A DNA stretch of 10,619 nt from Planctomycetota bacterium (GCA_002695115.1 NZOA01000058.1:53000-63618), one strand, 5' to 3'; shown: positions 1 to 7,356, counted from the stretch's first letter. The notes: a model not told the origin generated them from the sequence alone. Made by a program: numbers and translations.

Positions 1-918
1 GGCTTCAGGACCCTCGACAACGTCATGCCCCGCAACGCGCTGCTCAAGAGGGCGCAGGCCGGGGGCGTGACCACGGCCCTCTTCATTCCCGGAAGCGGCA
101 CGAACATGGGCGGCTTCGGAACCCTCATCAAGACCGCTGGAAAAGACCTCAGCGAGATGCTCATACGCTTCCCGGGCGCCCTGAAGATCGCCCAGGGGGG
201 GAATCCCGAGCGGCGAGGAGGGGACATCGGCTATTCCAGGCTCGGCATGAACTGGTTGATCCGCAACGCCCTGAAAGAGGGCAAGCTCTACACCGAGGCC
301 TGGGATGCCTGGGAGGCGGACAAGACGAAGAAGAAGCCGCTCAGGAATCCCCGTCTGGAGATGTTCCGCGGCCTGTTCCACAAGGAATACCCGGTGGTGG
401 TTCATACCCAGGGCTACCACCTGATCCTCTCCACTCTCAGGATTCTGCATGATGAGATGGGGCTCTGGGTGGTAATAGACCACGGGACCTTTGATGGATT
501 CGAGCTCGCTCCCGAGGTCGCCAGGCGCGGTATCCAGGTGATGAACGGCCCACGGGAGTTCCGTTGGGACAACCGTCTCGGCGGTTTTCGGGGCCTCGCC
601 TACGAATGGTATCGCGGAGGAATCAAGACGGTCGGCGTCAATACCGACGCTCCCGTTGTTCCGGCCGAGGAGCTCATCTACCAGGCGTCCATGGCTGTCC
701 GGTTTGGACTGAAGGAAGATGTGGCGCTCGCGGGGATTACCATCCACGCCGCCCGCGCACTTGGAATGGAAAAGAGGATCGGCAGCCTGGAGGCCGGCAA
801 GGACGCGGACATAGTCATCTGGACGGGAGATCCGCTCGATCCGCGCCAATCGGTCGTGCTGACGATGGTGAATGGAAAGATAGCCTACGATACCAGCAAG
901 GAGCCCCAGCGGTTCTGA
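1..918 (+). CDS. Amidohydrolase family protein (imidazolonepropionase-like), 5' end outside the window
   Basis: The frame is open from base 1, so the N-terminus, with any signal peptide and the HxH metal motif, lies outside the window; 305 residues are visible. The family is metal-dependent hydrolases with a TIM-barrel. Visible landmarks match: VVVHT with His at 403-405 (strand 5 ligand), IDHGTF with His at 481-483 (strand 6 ligand), NTDAPV with Asp at 646-648 (strand 8 catalytic Asp). Near the end, the usual metal-hydrolase tail reads IGSLEAGKDADIVIWTGDPLD. A short charged linker (EADKTKKKP) sits just before strand 5. The known ligands in view are intact, so this copy is probably catalytically competent; the substrate is unknown (cyclic amide or peptide-like compounds are typical). 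It is followed 17 bases later by a second, degenerate paralogue in the same operon. Family certain, substrate not. Confidence 0.9.
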   Translation, partial: GFRTLDNVMPRNALLKRAQAGGVTTALFIPGSGTNMGGFGTLIKTAGKDLSEMLIRFPGALKIAQGGNPERRGGDIGYSRLGMNWLIRNALKEGKLYTEAWDAWEADKTKKKPLRNPRLEMFRGLFHKEYPVVVHTQGYHLILSTLRILHDEMGLWVVIDHGTFDGFELAPEVARRGIQVMNGPREFRWDNRLGGFRGLAYEWYRGGIKTVGVNTDAPVVPAEELIYQASMAVRFGLKEDVALAGITIHAARALGMEKRIGSLEAGKDADIVIWTGDPLDPRQSVVLTMVNGKIAYDTSKEPQRF

Positions 919-935
919 GTCCGCTGCGCCCTGTC

Positions 936-2357
936 ATGAAAATGAAAACAACACAAGGTCATATCAATGCGGTACGCGGCGGCGCGTGGGCCGCCCGGCT
1001 GTTTTTGCCGGCGCTGTTGTTCGCCTCGAGTCCCGCGTTTCTCGGGGCCGATGAGCTTGTCGCCTACCGGGCCGCGAAGATCGTTCGTTCCGCCGGGGAG
1101 GTCACAGCTCCAGGCCTGCTCATCGTGCGCGATGGCAAGGTGGAGGACGTTCTCGCCGGCGATGCGAAGCCTCCGGAAGGAGCGAAGGTTGTCGAGCTCG
1201 CCGATACGGTCATACTTCCCGGCCTGGTGAATCCGCTCAGCGCCATCAGCCAGAATAATTACAGGTCAGGGCCCGGCCGGGCCTCGCAATCGAATTCCTC
1301 GCCGACCGATGGTCGCAAATCCGTCGGGCTCTCGGCCTTGAACCTGAAGCACGAGATCTACAGGCGCCTTGGACGAACCGGGTATACGACCTTCGCGGTA
1401 GTCCCCAATGACACGAAGGGGATCATCGCCGGGCAGGCATCGGTCATCAGGCCTGCCCTTGGAAAAGAGAAAGAGGCCAAGGAGCTGGTGCTGTCCGACT
1501 CGGCATATCTCATGCTGGGATTCGCATCGGGAAAGACCTGGTACGACGCGGGCAACAGGTACCTGAAGAAGGCGGTCGACGATATTCTCAAGGAGAAGGC
1601 GGCGAAGAAGAAGGCCGAGGAGGAGGCTCGAAAGAAGGCCGAGGAGGCGAAGAAGAAGGGCACCAAGCCGGCGGAAGGTGAAAAGAAGCCGCCTGCCAAG
1701 CCTGCCGCCAAGCCGCCCGCGCAGGCTCCCGCCAAGGCGCCGGCCAAGGCGCCGGCCAAGCCGAAGGCGCCTGATCCCCTGACGCTGCTGTTCAAGGGCG
1801 AGAAGAAGGCTTTTGTCCGGGTAACGAGCCCGGCCGCGATCTCCCACCTCTTCGCCTTCCTGGACTCATTGCCCATGAAGTTCCAGTTTGTCCTGGTGAC
1901 GGGGCCGCAGCCTCCGGAGCTGGTCGAGCTGATTCTCGAGCGCCGGAAGCAGATCACGGCCGTCATCCTGGAGCCACGCATGGGGCGGCTTCCTGATACC
2001 AGCGTATATGTCAACACCGCGAAGTTGTTCCTGGAGGCCGGGATGCCTGTCGCGTTCGTTCCCCTCCGCGATACCATCGACGGCCATCGGGAGGTCTTCT
2101 TCCACCTGGCGGCAATGGTCAAGTCGGGTGTTCTTCCTCATGAGGCCCTCGCCGGCGTTACCACTGTTCCGGCAGGCCTCGTCGGTCTCGACTCGAAGGT
2201 GGGAAGCCTCTCGAAGGGAGGGCTCGCCAATTTCGTTTGCTACGACAGGGACCCGCTCTCGGGCGCCGCGAGGATGCTCTCGGTCTATGTCGAGGGCAGG
2301 AAAGTATTCGAGGATGATCCGGCAACCGGCAAGCTGAGTGGGGAGGCGGTTCGATGA
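936..2357 (+). CDS. Exported amidohydrolase-like protein lacking metal ligands (probable pseudoenzyme)
   Basis: The start is ATG 936 (ATG 942 is also possible): it gives a basic N-terminus and a signal peptide (hydrophobic stretch about residues 18-36, cleavage near 38), pointing to the periplasm. The product is 473 aa. The N-terminal beta-sandwich and the ILPGLV turn (residues 93-98) of amidohydrolases are present, but the DxHxH that should follow reads NPLSA, with Leu101 and Ala103 at the His positions. The strand 5, 6 and 8 ligand sites are also not recognisable. The C-terminal landmark is partly kept (DSKVGSLSKGGLANFVCYDRDPL). Residues about 219-281 form a Lys/Ala/Glu then Lys/Pro/Ala linker, inserted where the upstream paralogue has a short charged linker. 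No clear Shine-Dalgarno precedes it; translation may be coupled to the gene before. It overlaps the next gene by ATGA. Inferred role: a partner or regulatory subunit of the active paralogue, or a non-hydrolytic binding protein. Confidence 0.85.
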   Translation: MKMKTTQGHINAVRGGAWAARLFLPALLFASSPAFLGADELVAYRAAKIVRSAGEVTAPGLLIVRDGKVEDVLAGDAKPPEGAKVVELADTVILPGLVNPLSAISQNNYRSGPGRASQSNSSPTDGRKSVGLSALNLKHEIYRRLGRTGYTTFAVVPNDTKGIIAGQASVIRPALGKEKEAKELVLSDSAYLMLGFASGKTWYDAGNRYLKKAVDDILKEKAAKKKAEEEARKKAEEAKKKGTKPAEGEKKPPAKPAAKPPAQAPAKAPAKAPAKPKAPDPLTLLFKGEKKAFVRVTSPAAISHLFAFLDSLPMKFQFVLVTGPQPPELVELILERRKQITAVILEPRMGRLPDTSVYVNTAKLFLEAGMPVAFVPLRDTIDGHREVFFHLAAMVKSGVLPHEALAGVTTVPAGLVGLDSKVGSLSKGGLANFVCYDRDPLSGAARMLSVYVEGRKVFEDDPATGKLSGEAVR

Positions 2358-3667
2358 GCATGAAACCCCGGGCCTTTAGAGTCATGAACTTCCTGGCGGC
2401 GTTATCGTTGGCGATGTTTTTCTCCTCCGCTGTCGGAGCCCAGGAGAAGAAGGACAAGGCGGAGGAGAAGAAGAAGTCCTCCGTTCACGCGGTTGTCGGA
2501 GCCACCGTTCTCCCGGTGTCCGGGCCGATGGTGCGCAGGGGAACCGTGACCTGGAAAGACGGAAAGATCCTCGAGGTGGGAGCGGAGCTCGATCCTCCCG
2601 AGGGTGCCGAGGTCCACAAGGGCGAGGGCCTGTATGTCTGCCCGGGATTCGTTTCGGTGGTTTCCATGGGGGTGGGTATCGAGACCAGCTCGGGAAATAT
2701 CAAGAACGGGCTGAACCCCTGGGACCGTGAGCTGGCAATAGCACTCGCCAGCGGGATCACGACAGTGCAGGCTCTCCCCGCGCCGTTTTTCGGCGGCTTC
2801 GGACAGGACAGGCCGCTCTCCGGAGGCTCCAATTCAGCCATTATCAAGCTCACCCGCGGCGACCTGGGCGGGATGCTGGTAAGGGAGCCGGCGATGAACT
2901 ACTTCTCGCTCCCCACGCGCCAGCTTGAGCTCAATTATTTCCTGATGAGAGAGCGCTTCAGCCAGGCGAAGAAGTACCTGGCCAGCCGTGCTGAGGCCCG
3001 GGCCAAGAAGGCCAAGGAGCCGAAGCTCAGCTCGAGCCTCAAGCTCTACGTCGCGGTTCTGGAAAATACCCGTCCGACGGTCTTTTCTCCGGCGAACAAC
3101 CACGAAGTGAAGATCGTGCTCTCGCTGAGCAAGGAATACGGTTTTGATGTCGTTCTCAACGAGCCCAAGGATGCCTGGATGATGGCCGCGGACCTGGCGG
3201 CCGGGAACGTTCCGGTGCTGGTGAAGTCCAGGGGGCGCGACTTCGACTTCAACACCACCGGGCCGGTTTTTGAGAAGGGACAAATGGCTCCCGTGCGGCG
3301 TCCCGCCGCCTTCGCCCGCGCCGGCTGCCTGGTGTCGATCCTGCCCTACCGCAGGGGAATTACCCTGAGCGGCCTGGCCGGCCGCGACCTGGCGACCTTG
3401 CACGTTGACGCGGCCTTCGCCGTTCGCGGCGGAATGAGCAATGAAGATGCCCTGGAGGCCATCACTCTGAATCCCGCCCGTATTCTCCGGGTGGATGATC
3501 GTCTCGGCAGTATCGAGAAGGGAAAGGACGCCGACCTGCTCATCCTCAGCGGCCATCCCCTCGATTACCGCAGCTTCGTCCTCAAGGCCTTCATCAACGG
3601 CAAGCTTTACTACGAGCGTGACAAGTCGCGAATCTTCCGCGAGGTTCCTCTCACCCGCGACAAGTAG
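2354..3667 (+). CDS. Exported amidohydrolase-like protein, second degenerate paralogue
   Basis: The start is ATG 2354, overlapping the previous stop (ATGA), with GGGAGG about 8 bases upstream. The 437-aa product has a signal peptide (residues 1-29, VGA before Gln30) followed by a Lys/Glu-rich stretch. The fold signature is clear: CPGFV at 96-100 and, near the end, the tail DDRLGSIEKGKDADLLILSGHPLD, which is a standard amidohydrolase C-terminus. The catalytic residues are gone: the HxH sites are Val103 and Met105, strand 5 reads VFSPANN, strand 6 reads VVLNEPKD and strand 8 reads SILPYRRG. A lysine-rich linker (ARAKKAKEPK) lies before strand 5, as in both upstream paralogues, which supports descent by tandem duplication. 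It is probably catalytically dead as a metal hydrolase and may act in a heteromeric periplasmic complex with its neighbours; the latter is inference only. Confidence 0.88.
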   Translation: MSMKPRAFRVMNFLAALSLAMFFSSAVGAQEKKDKAEEKKKSSVHAVVGATVLPVSGPMVRRGTVTWKDGKILEVGAELDPPEGAEVHKGEGLYVCPGFVSVVSMGVGIETSSGNIKNGLNPWDRELAIALASGITTVQALPAPFFGGFGQDRPLSGGSNSAIIKLTRGDLGGMLVREPAMNYFSLPTRQLELNYFLMRERFSQAKKYLASRAEARAKKAKEPKLSSSLKLYVAVLENTRPTVFSPANNHEVKIVLSLSKEYGFDVVLNEPKDAWMMAADLAAGNVPVLVKSRGRDFDFNTTGPVFEKGQMAPVRRPAAFARAGCLVSILPYRRGITLSGLAGRDLATLHVDAAFAVRGGMSNEDALEAITLNPARILRVDDRLGSIEKGKDADLLILSGHPLDYRSFVLKAFINGKLYYERDKSRIFREVPLTRDK

Positions 3668-3709
3668 AGCAATCTTCGCAGGGAGGCTTTTCGAAGGGCG
3701 TTTTAGCTG

Positions 3710-3722
3710 TAGAATCCGGCTA
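3710..3722 (+). promoter_or_regulatory. Possible -10 box giving a leaderless start for the VCBS lipoprotein gene
   Basis: TAGAAT at 3710-3715 resembles a -10 hexamer and ends six bases before ATG 3722, so transcription could begin at or next to the start codon. No Shine-Dalgarno is seen just before that ATG; the nearest GGGAGG is about 35 bases upstream. The -35 region is poor (TTTTCG near 3688). The evidence is only a sequence match, so confidence is low. Confidence 0.2.
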
Positions 3723-5251
3723 TGCAGTCGCCAGCCATACAGCCCGCGCTCCCGAGGTGTTTGACGCTCCTGGGCGCGCTCCTCTTCCTCGGCTCCTGTG
3801 AGAGGGGGGTCGCGCCGCCTGTGGGGGTGCCTACTTCCGAGGAGAGGGTGGAGGTCTTCTGCTCCGCCTGTCATCTCCTTCCTCCTCCCGGAACGCTTCC
3901 TCGCGGAATGTGGGAGCGCAAGATCGATGAGATGTACGAGCTCACCCGGGGCTCGGAGAAAGAGCTGCCGCAGGGGCTGCCCCCGAGGCAGGAGGTGGTG
4001 AGCTATTACACCAGTCGCGCCCCGCTGGAGCTACCGGGTCTCTCGCATACGGTCGGCAAGGGAAGCGAGTCTCTTGATTTCGAGGCCGTCGGGGTGCGGA
4101 TTAGCGGGCTCGAATCCTACCCGGGGGTTTCCAGCGCCCGCCTGGTGCACCTGTCGAGGGATGATCGTCTCGACCTGCTGATCTGTGAAATGCGGTTCGG
4201 CATGGTCCTGGCGGCGAGACCCTACCTCGAGCCTCTCGATATCCGGGTGCTTGGCCGGGGCTCCAATCCCTGTACGGCCGAGGTGGTCGATCTCGATCGT
4301 GATGGACATCGGGACCTGCTGGTCTCCGACCTCGGTACGGTGACCCCATCGGATGCCGAGAACGGCAGCGTGTTGTGGTTCCGCGGCGATGCCGAGGGGG
4401 ACTTCAAGGTCATCCCCCTGGCTGCCGGGCTGGGACGCGTAGCACATTGCCAGGCGGCGGATTTTGACTCCGATGGAGACCTCGATATCGTTGTCGCGGT
4501 TTTCGGGTGGCGGAAGGTGGGAAATATCCTGCTGCTTGATAACGAGACCACCGACTATTCAACTCCCCGGTTCGTGCCGCACGTACTCGATCCGCGTCCC
4601 GGGGCGATCCACGTCCCGGTCGTTGACCTCGACGGCGATGGCGACCAGGATTTCGTGGCGTTGATATCCCAGCACCATGAGACGATCGTCGCCTTCCTCA
4701 ACGATGGAAGCGGAGAATTCAGGAAGGAGACCATCTTCAGGGCTCCCCATCCGAATTGGGGCTCCACCGGTATCCAGCTGGTCGATATGGACGGTGATGG
4801 AGATCTCGATATTCTCTCGAGCAATGGCGACAGCCTCGATGATTTCATTCCGAAGCCCTACCATGGCATCCAGTGGCTGGAGAACTCGGGCGGCTTTCCA
4901 TTCAGGCCCCATGCCCTGACGAAGCTCTACGGCTGCAACGCGGCGAAGGCGGCGGATATCGACGGAGATGGAGATGTTGACGTCTTCGCCAGCGTCTTCC
5001 TGCCCTACATCAGGAAGGAGACCCCGGGTTCGGAATTCATGGAATCGCTAATCTGGCTGGAGCAGGTCAGGCCGGGGCACTTTGAGCGCTATTCGCTGGA
5101 GAAGTTTACCACTTTTCACCCAACGCTCGATCTCGGCGATTACGATGGGGATGGGGACGTCGATCTCGTGGTCGGCAATATGACCATGGCCAGGCGCAAG
5201 GAGGACACCCTGGCGCATTGGGCTGTGTTGTGGAGAAACCAGGAGCGCTGA
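3722..5251 (+). CDS. c-type cytochrome / VCBS (FG-GAP) repeat lipoprotein
   Basis: A 509-aa protein with a lipoprotein-type signal: hydrophobic stretch, then LGSC with Cys26 as the likely lipidated residue. A CSACH motif at 47-51 is a c-type haem site (CxxCH), followed by a Pro-rich segment and PRGMWE, where Met63 is a candidate axial ligand. Six calcium-loop motifs of type DxDxDGxxD begin at about residues 190, 247, 302, 355, 412 and 473, spaced 53-61 residues apart, as expected for the blades of a VCBS/FG-GAP beta-propeller. Similar haem-plus-VCBS proteins are familiar from Planctomycetes and Verrucomicrobia. It probably sits at the cell envelope; the electron partner and ligand are unknown. 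It starts 54 bases after the amidohydrolase operon and may be transcribed separately. The domain assignment is secure, the role is not. Confidence 0.9.
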   Translation: MQSPAIQPALPRCLTLLGALLFLGSCERGVAPPVGVPTSEERVEVFCSACHLLPPPGTLPRGMWERKIDEMYELTRGSEKELPQGLPPRQEVVSYYTSRAPLELPGLSHTVGKGSESLDFEAVGVRISGLESYPGVSSARLVHLSRDDRLDLLICEMRFGMVLAARPYLEPLDIRVLGRGSNPCTAEVVDLDRDGHRDLLVSDLGTVTPSDAENGSVLWFRGDAEGDFKVIPLAAGLGRVAHCQAADFDSDGDLDIVVAVFGWRKVGNILLLDNETTDYSTPRFVPHVLDPRPGAIHVPVVDLDGDGDQDFVALISQHHETIVAFLNDGSGEFRKETIFRAPHPNWGSTGIQLVDMDGDGDLDILSSNGDSLDDFIPKPYHGIQWLENSGGFPFRPHALTKLYGCNAAKAADIDGDGDVDVFASVFLPYIRKETPGSEFMESLIWLEQVRPGHFERYSLEKFTTFHPTLDLGDYDGDGDVDLVVGNMTMARRKEDTLAHWAVLWRNQER

Positions 5252-5264
5252 GCGGCCTGCTCAG
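5248..5264. terminator. Palindrome spanning the stop codons of two convergent genes
   Basis: CTGAGC (5248-5253), loop GGCCT, then GCTCAG (5259-5264) is a perfect 6-bp inverted repeat. The TGA of the + gene lies in the left arm and the TGA of the - gene lies in the right arm. No T-run follows on either side, so as an intrinsic terminator it is weak; it may instead be a transcript-end processing or pausing hairpin. Confidence 0.3.
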
Positions 5265-6031
5265 ATCGATTTCAGATTTCTTACCCTGAACCGTCTGTCG
5301 AGGCTGGAGCCGATTTTCTTCAATAGGCTCCTGATCTTCCGCGAGAGTCCTGTCGCCGTCTCCAGGCGGTTGGCGGCCAGGAGCAGGCGGTTCTCATAGT
5401 CTTCGAACTCGATGACGCGGGCCTCGGGCCAGGGGCGTGAAACCATCGTGAGAATGGCCGGCCAGGAAGCATCCGGCCAGGGCAGGAGGTTGAAGATGGC
5501 CGCTCCATCCGGCCGCAGCTTCTTTGAGATCAGCCGGGGCAGCTCATCGAAGCTGGCCCATGGCTTGCAGGCTCCCAGCCGGGGGTGTGGTTCGGAAAGA
5601 TCTTCGATGACCAGGCCGTAGCGGCCCCGGCGTCTTCGAAGCCATTGGCAGGCCTCCGAAGCAGAGAAGTCGACCGGGCCGCTCCAGCTGCCGGAGAGCT
5701 CGCGAAAGAGAACTTCGCCGTCAGCCCAGAGATCGACACCCGTGATACGGCAGTCACAGCCCATGGCGCGCAGGGGAGCGACGACCCCCCCGGCTCCAAA
5801 GCCGAGAACCGCTATCGGTGAACCGTCAGAGAGGCAGGCGGCCGAGGCGGCCAGCGTGTCAAAGAGGGTTCCGGTCGGACCTGGTCTCCTGAGCACCCTG
5901 CTCAGGAGAATCTCTCCATCGATGACTCTCGCGCCCGCTTGATCGCGGATGATTTGTATCGCCATGGTGTCCCGGGTTGCCGGCTCGCCTGTTTCCTCCA
6001 GTCCTTCGCTCACCGGGGAGAAGCTTATCAC
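5261..6031 (-). CDS. Spermidine-synthase-like / class I SAM methyltransferase-fold protein
   Basis: A 256-aa cytoplasmic protein. The nucleotide-binding motif LGFGAGG (residues 76-82) is the glycine loop of the Rossmann-type SAM-binding fold, followed by the acidic end of strand 2 (GVDLW, Asp100). VIEDLSEP at 141-148 resembles the DxSDP region of spermidine synthases, and a later LRPDGAAIFNLLP segment resembles the strand-5 region. The N-terminal aminopropyltransferase motifs (such as the DEYxYHE stretch) are not seen, so polyamine synthesis is doubtful; a methyltransferase or orphan spermidine-synthase-like role fits better. The start used is GTG 6031, with GGAG only about two bases upstream; ATG 5965 (residue 23) is an alternative, close to where the recognisable protein begins. 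It is convergent with the lipoprotein gene, with nine bases between, and divergent from the pilin operon. Confidence 0.75.
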   Translation of the reverse strand: MISFSPVSEGLEETGEPATRDTMAIQIIRDQAGARVIDGEILLSRVLRRPGPTGTLFDTLAASAACLSDGSPIAVLGFGAGGVVAPLRAMGCDCRITGVDLWADGEVLFRELSGSWSGPVDFSASEACQWLRRRRGRYGLVIEDLSEPHPRLGACKPWASFDELPRLISKKLRPDGAAIFNLLPWPDASWPAILTMVSRPWPEARVIEFEDYENRLLLAANRLETATGLSRKIRSLLKKIGSSLDRRFRVRNLKSI

Positions 6032-6067
6032 GGCTCCATTTTGGATGAAGAAGATTTCATTCGGCGG

Positions 6068-6092
6068 GTGACACTGATTGTCACTTTTGACA
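6068..6092. promoter_or_regulatory. Palindromic operator-like site abutting a TTGACA box
   Basis: In the intergenic region between divergent genes (6032-6272), GTGACA and TGTCAC (6068-6073 and 6079-6084) form a perfect 6-bp inverted repeat with a 5-base spacer. TTGACA, an exact sigma-70 -35 match, follows at 6087-6092. No good -10 is found at 16-18 bases. The rest of the region contains no convincing gene. It could be a regulator site for either divergent unit; this is a pattern match only. Confidence 0.25.
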
Positions 6093-6272
6093 GATCACGG
6101 CGCTGAAGGTGTCGTTCTTTGCCTGTAGGGGATGCGGGAGAAATCTCGATGTGCTGATGGCAAAGGGACTTGCGATTATTGCCCGGGCTGGCATGGCGCT
6201 TGAAAGGGATCTGTGGGGGGAAAGGTGTATCGATGGAGCTGAATCCCTGAAGAAAGCTCGGAGGTTGAACGG

Positions 6273-6665
6273 TTGACGATGCTGGCATTGGAAAGAAATG
6301 AGAAATTCTGCATGAGACGCCAGGGCGGCTTCAGTCTGCTGGAGATGGCCCTCTCGACGGTGATCCTCGGCGCCGTGCTCATCGGCACACTCGGCTCGCT
6401 TTCGAGCGCGGCGATCGGGCAGCGCACGGATGGAGTCAGGGTCGAGAGCCAACTGCTCCTCTCGCGTGTCATGGAGGAGCTGCGGTCTACATCTTTTGAG
6501 TCACTCCCCGGTTTTGATGAGACCTGGATCGATGAGGGAGGGCATAGGGCCGAGATCAACGTGACGCCCCAGGGACCGGGTCTTCTCAAGCTCTCGGTCC
6601 GGGTTAGGCATCAGGGCAATAGGGCGGTAGAGACTCGTGGCGTTCTGCTGGTCACGCGACGATAG
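6273..6665 (+). CDS. Type IV pilin-like minor pilin/pseudopilin (PilV- or GspI-like)
   Basis: A 130-aa protein with a prepilin leader ending in GG before FSLLE; Glu at +5 of the mature form is present (with the TTG start, cleavage falls after Gly19). A hydrophobic helix follows (ALSTVILGAVLIGTLGSL), then a soluble domain of about 90 residues. The leader would be cleaved by prepilin peptidase and the helix would pack into a pilus or pseudopilus. GGAGG at 6260-6264 is 8 bases before TTG 6273, which favours that start; ATG 6279 (14 bases) or ATG 6312 (a six-residue leader, but no clear ribosome site) are possible. First gene of a four-gene operon. Size and gene order fit both PilV-PilW-PilX and GspI-GspJ-GspK, which cannot be separated from the sequence alone. 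Confidence 0.85.
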   Translation: MTMLALERNEKFCMRRQGGFSLLEMALSTVILGAVLIGTLGSLSSAAIGQRTDGVRVESQLLLSRVMEELRSTSFESLPGFDETWIDEGGHRAEINVTPQGPGLLKLSVRVRHQGNRAVETRGVLLVTRR

Positions 6666-6674
6666 GAGATTCAG

Positions 6675-7304
6675 ATGGTTCGAGCGGAAAAACAGTTTTA
6701 CACGGTGGGCAGGATTGCCCCGCGGCAGTCCGAGGCGGGCTTCAGCCTGCTGGAGGTCTGCGTCGCGGTAGCCGTCGGGGTGCTCTGCGTTCTCACGCTC
6801 GGGCAGGCCCTGTCGGGCGCGGCGGGCTCCAGCGAGTCCATTGTCCGGCAGGCGGACCTGAACGCCCAGGTCCATCGTAGCTTCGGCGCCCTGCGCCGGG
6901 AGCTGCGGTCTTCGAACCCCGACCTGGCCGAGATCTCCACCCACGCCGATGGCAACGATATCCTGGTGCTCAAGACCTGCGGACCCTATTCCGAAGCTTT
7001 TCGCTGGGGGGCCTGTGACAATAGCGGAGAGTGGCGGGCGGGCTGGTCTGCCCGTTTTCGTGTTGTCGAGGGGCAGCTGGTGCGGGAGGCGCTCGATCTT
7101 TCAGGCGCTGTGAGGGGAGAGCCTCGGCCGCTTGCCAGGGGTGTACCGCTGCGGGAGCTGGACGAAAAAGGTTTCTCAGTGGAGAAGGACGGTTCGCTTT
7201 TCACTATCAGCATCTCGATGCGCAGGACCTTTCGTGATGGGAGTGAGCTGAGGCGGGTTTTCTCGACAGCGGTCAAGGCCTTGCCTGGCCTGCTCGGGAA
7301 CTGA
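6675..7304 (+). CDS. Type IV pilin-like protein (PilW- or GspJ-like)
   Basis: A 209-aa protein. The prepilin motif is SEAG before FSLLE (cleavage after Gly22, Glu27 at +5), followed by a hydrophobic helix (VCVAVAVGVLCVLTLGQAL). The soluble part has a possible disulfide pair, Cys102 and Cys114, and beta-strand-like segments such as FRVVEGQLVREAL, which recall the GspJ/PilW fold. GGAG lies about seven bases before ATG 6675. It begins nine bases after the previous stop and belongs to the same operon. It likely forms part of the tip or minor pilin complex with its neighbours, exported through the inner membrane. Assignment to the prepilin superfamily is firm; the choice between pilus and type II secretion is open. 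Confidence 0.85.
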   Translation: MVRAEKQFYTVGRIAPRQSEAGFSLLEVCVAVAVGVLCVLTLGQALSGAAGSSESIVRQADLNAQVHRSFGALRRELRSSNPDLAEISTHADGNDILVLKTCGPYSEAFRWGACDNSGEWRAGWSARFRVVEGQLVREALDLSGAVRGEPRPLARGVPLRELDEKGFSVEKDGSLFTISISMRRTFRDGSELRRVFSTAVKALPGLLGN

Positions 7305-7320
7305 TGGAGCGAAGGCATGG

Positions 7321-7338
7321 GCGGACCGGAGGGTCCGC
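7321..7338 (+). repeat. Intercistronic hairpin between the PilW-like and PilX-like genes
   Basis: GCGGACC (7321-7327), loop GGAG, then GGTCCGC (7332-7338) forms a perfect 7-bp GC-rich stem. It lies between the stop at 7304 and the ribosome site AAGGGAG (7342-7348) of the next gene. No T-run follows, so it is unlikely to terminate; a role in transcript processing or expression balance within the operon is possible. Confidence 0.4.
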
Positions 7339-7356
7339 ATCAAGGGAGTAATATCG

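Noticed and set aside
564..935. Upstream extension of the second amidohydrolase frame to ATG 564
   Set aside because: It overlaps the coding end of the first amidohydrolase, has Arg/Gly-rich shadow composition, and would place the signal peptide in the middle of the protein.
1731..1754. Short tandem repeats as a CRISPR or mobile repeat
   Set aside because: They are in-frame 12-base repeats coding for Ala/Lys/Pro, with no spacers; slippage in a low-complexity linker explains them.
1358..2122. 254-codon open frame on the - strand
   Set aside because: It arises as the complement of the Lys/Ala/Pro repeat region; low-complexity Ala/Gly/Phe runs and no motif.
2834..3874. 346-codon open frame on the - strand
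   Set aside because: It is antisense to the third amidohydrolase, which has clear family motifs; the composition is that of a shadow frame in GC-rich DNA.
6158..6205. Sigma-54-like boxes (TGGCAA...TTGCG and TGGCAT...TTGAAA) before the pilin operon
   Set aside because: The first has GG and GC one base too far apart and the second lacks the GC of the -12 element.
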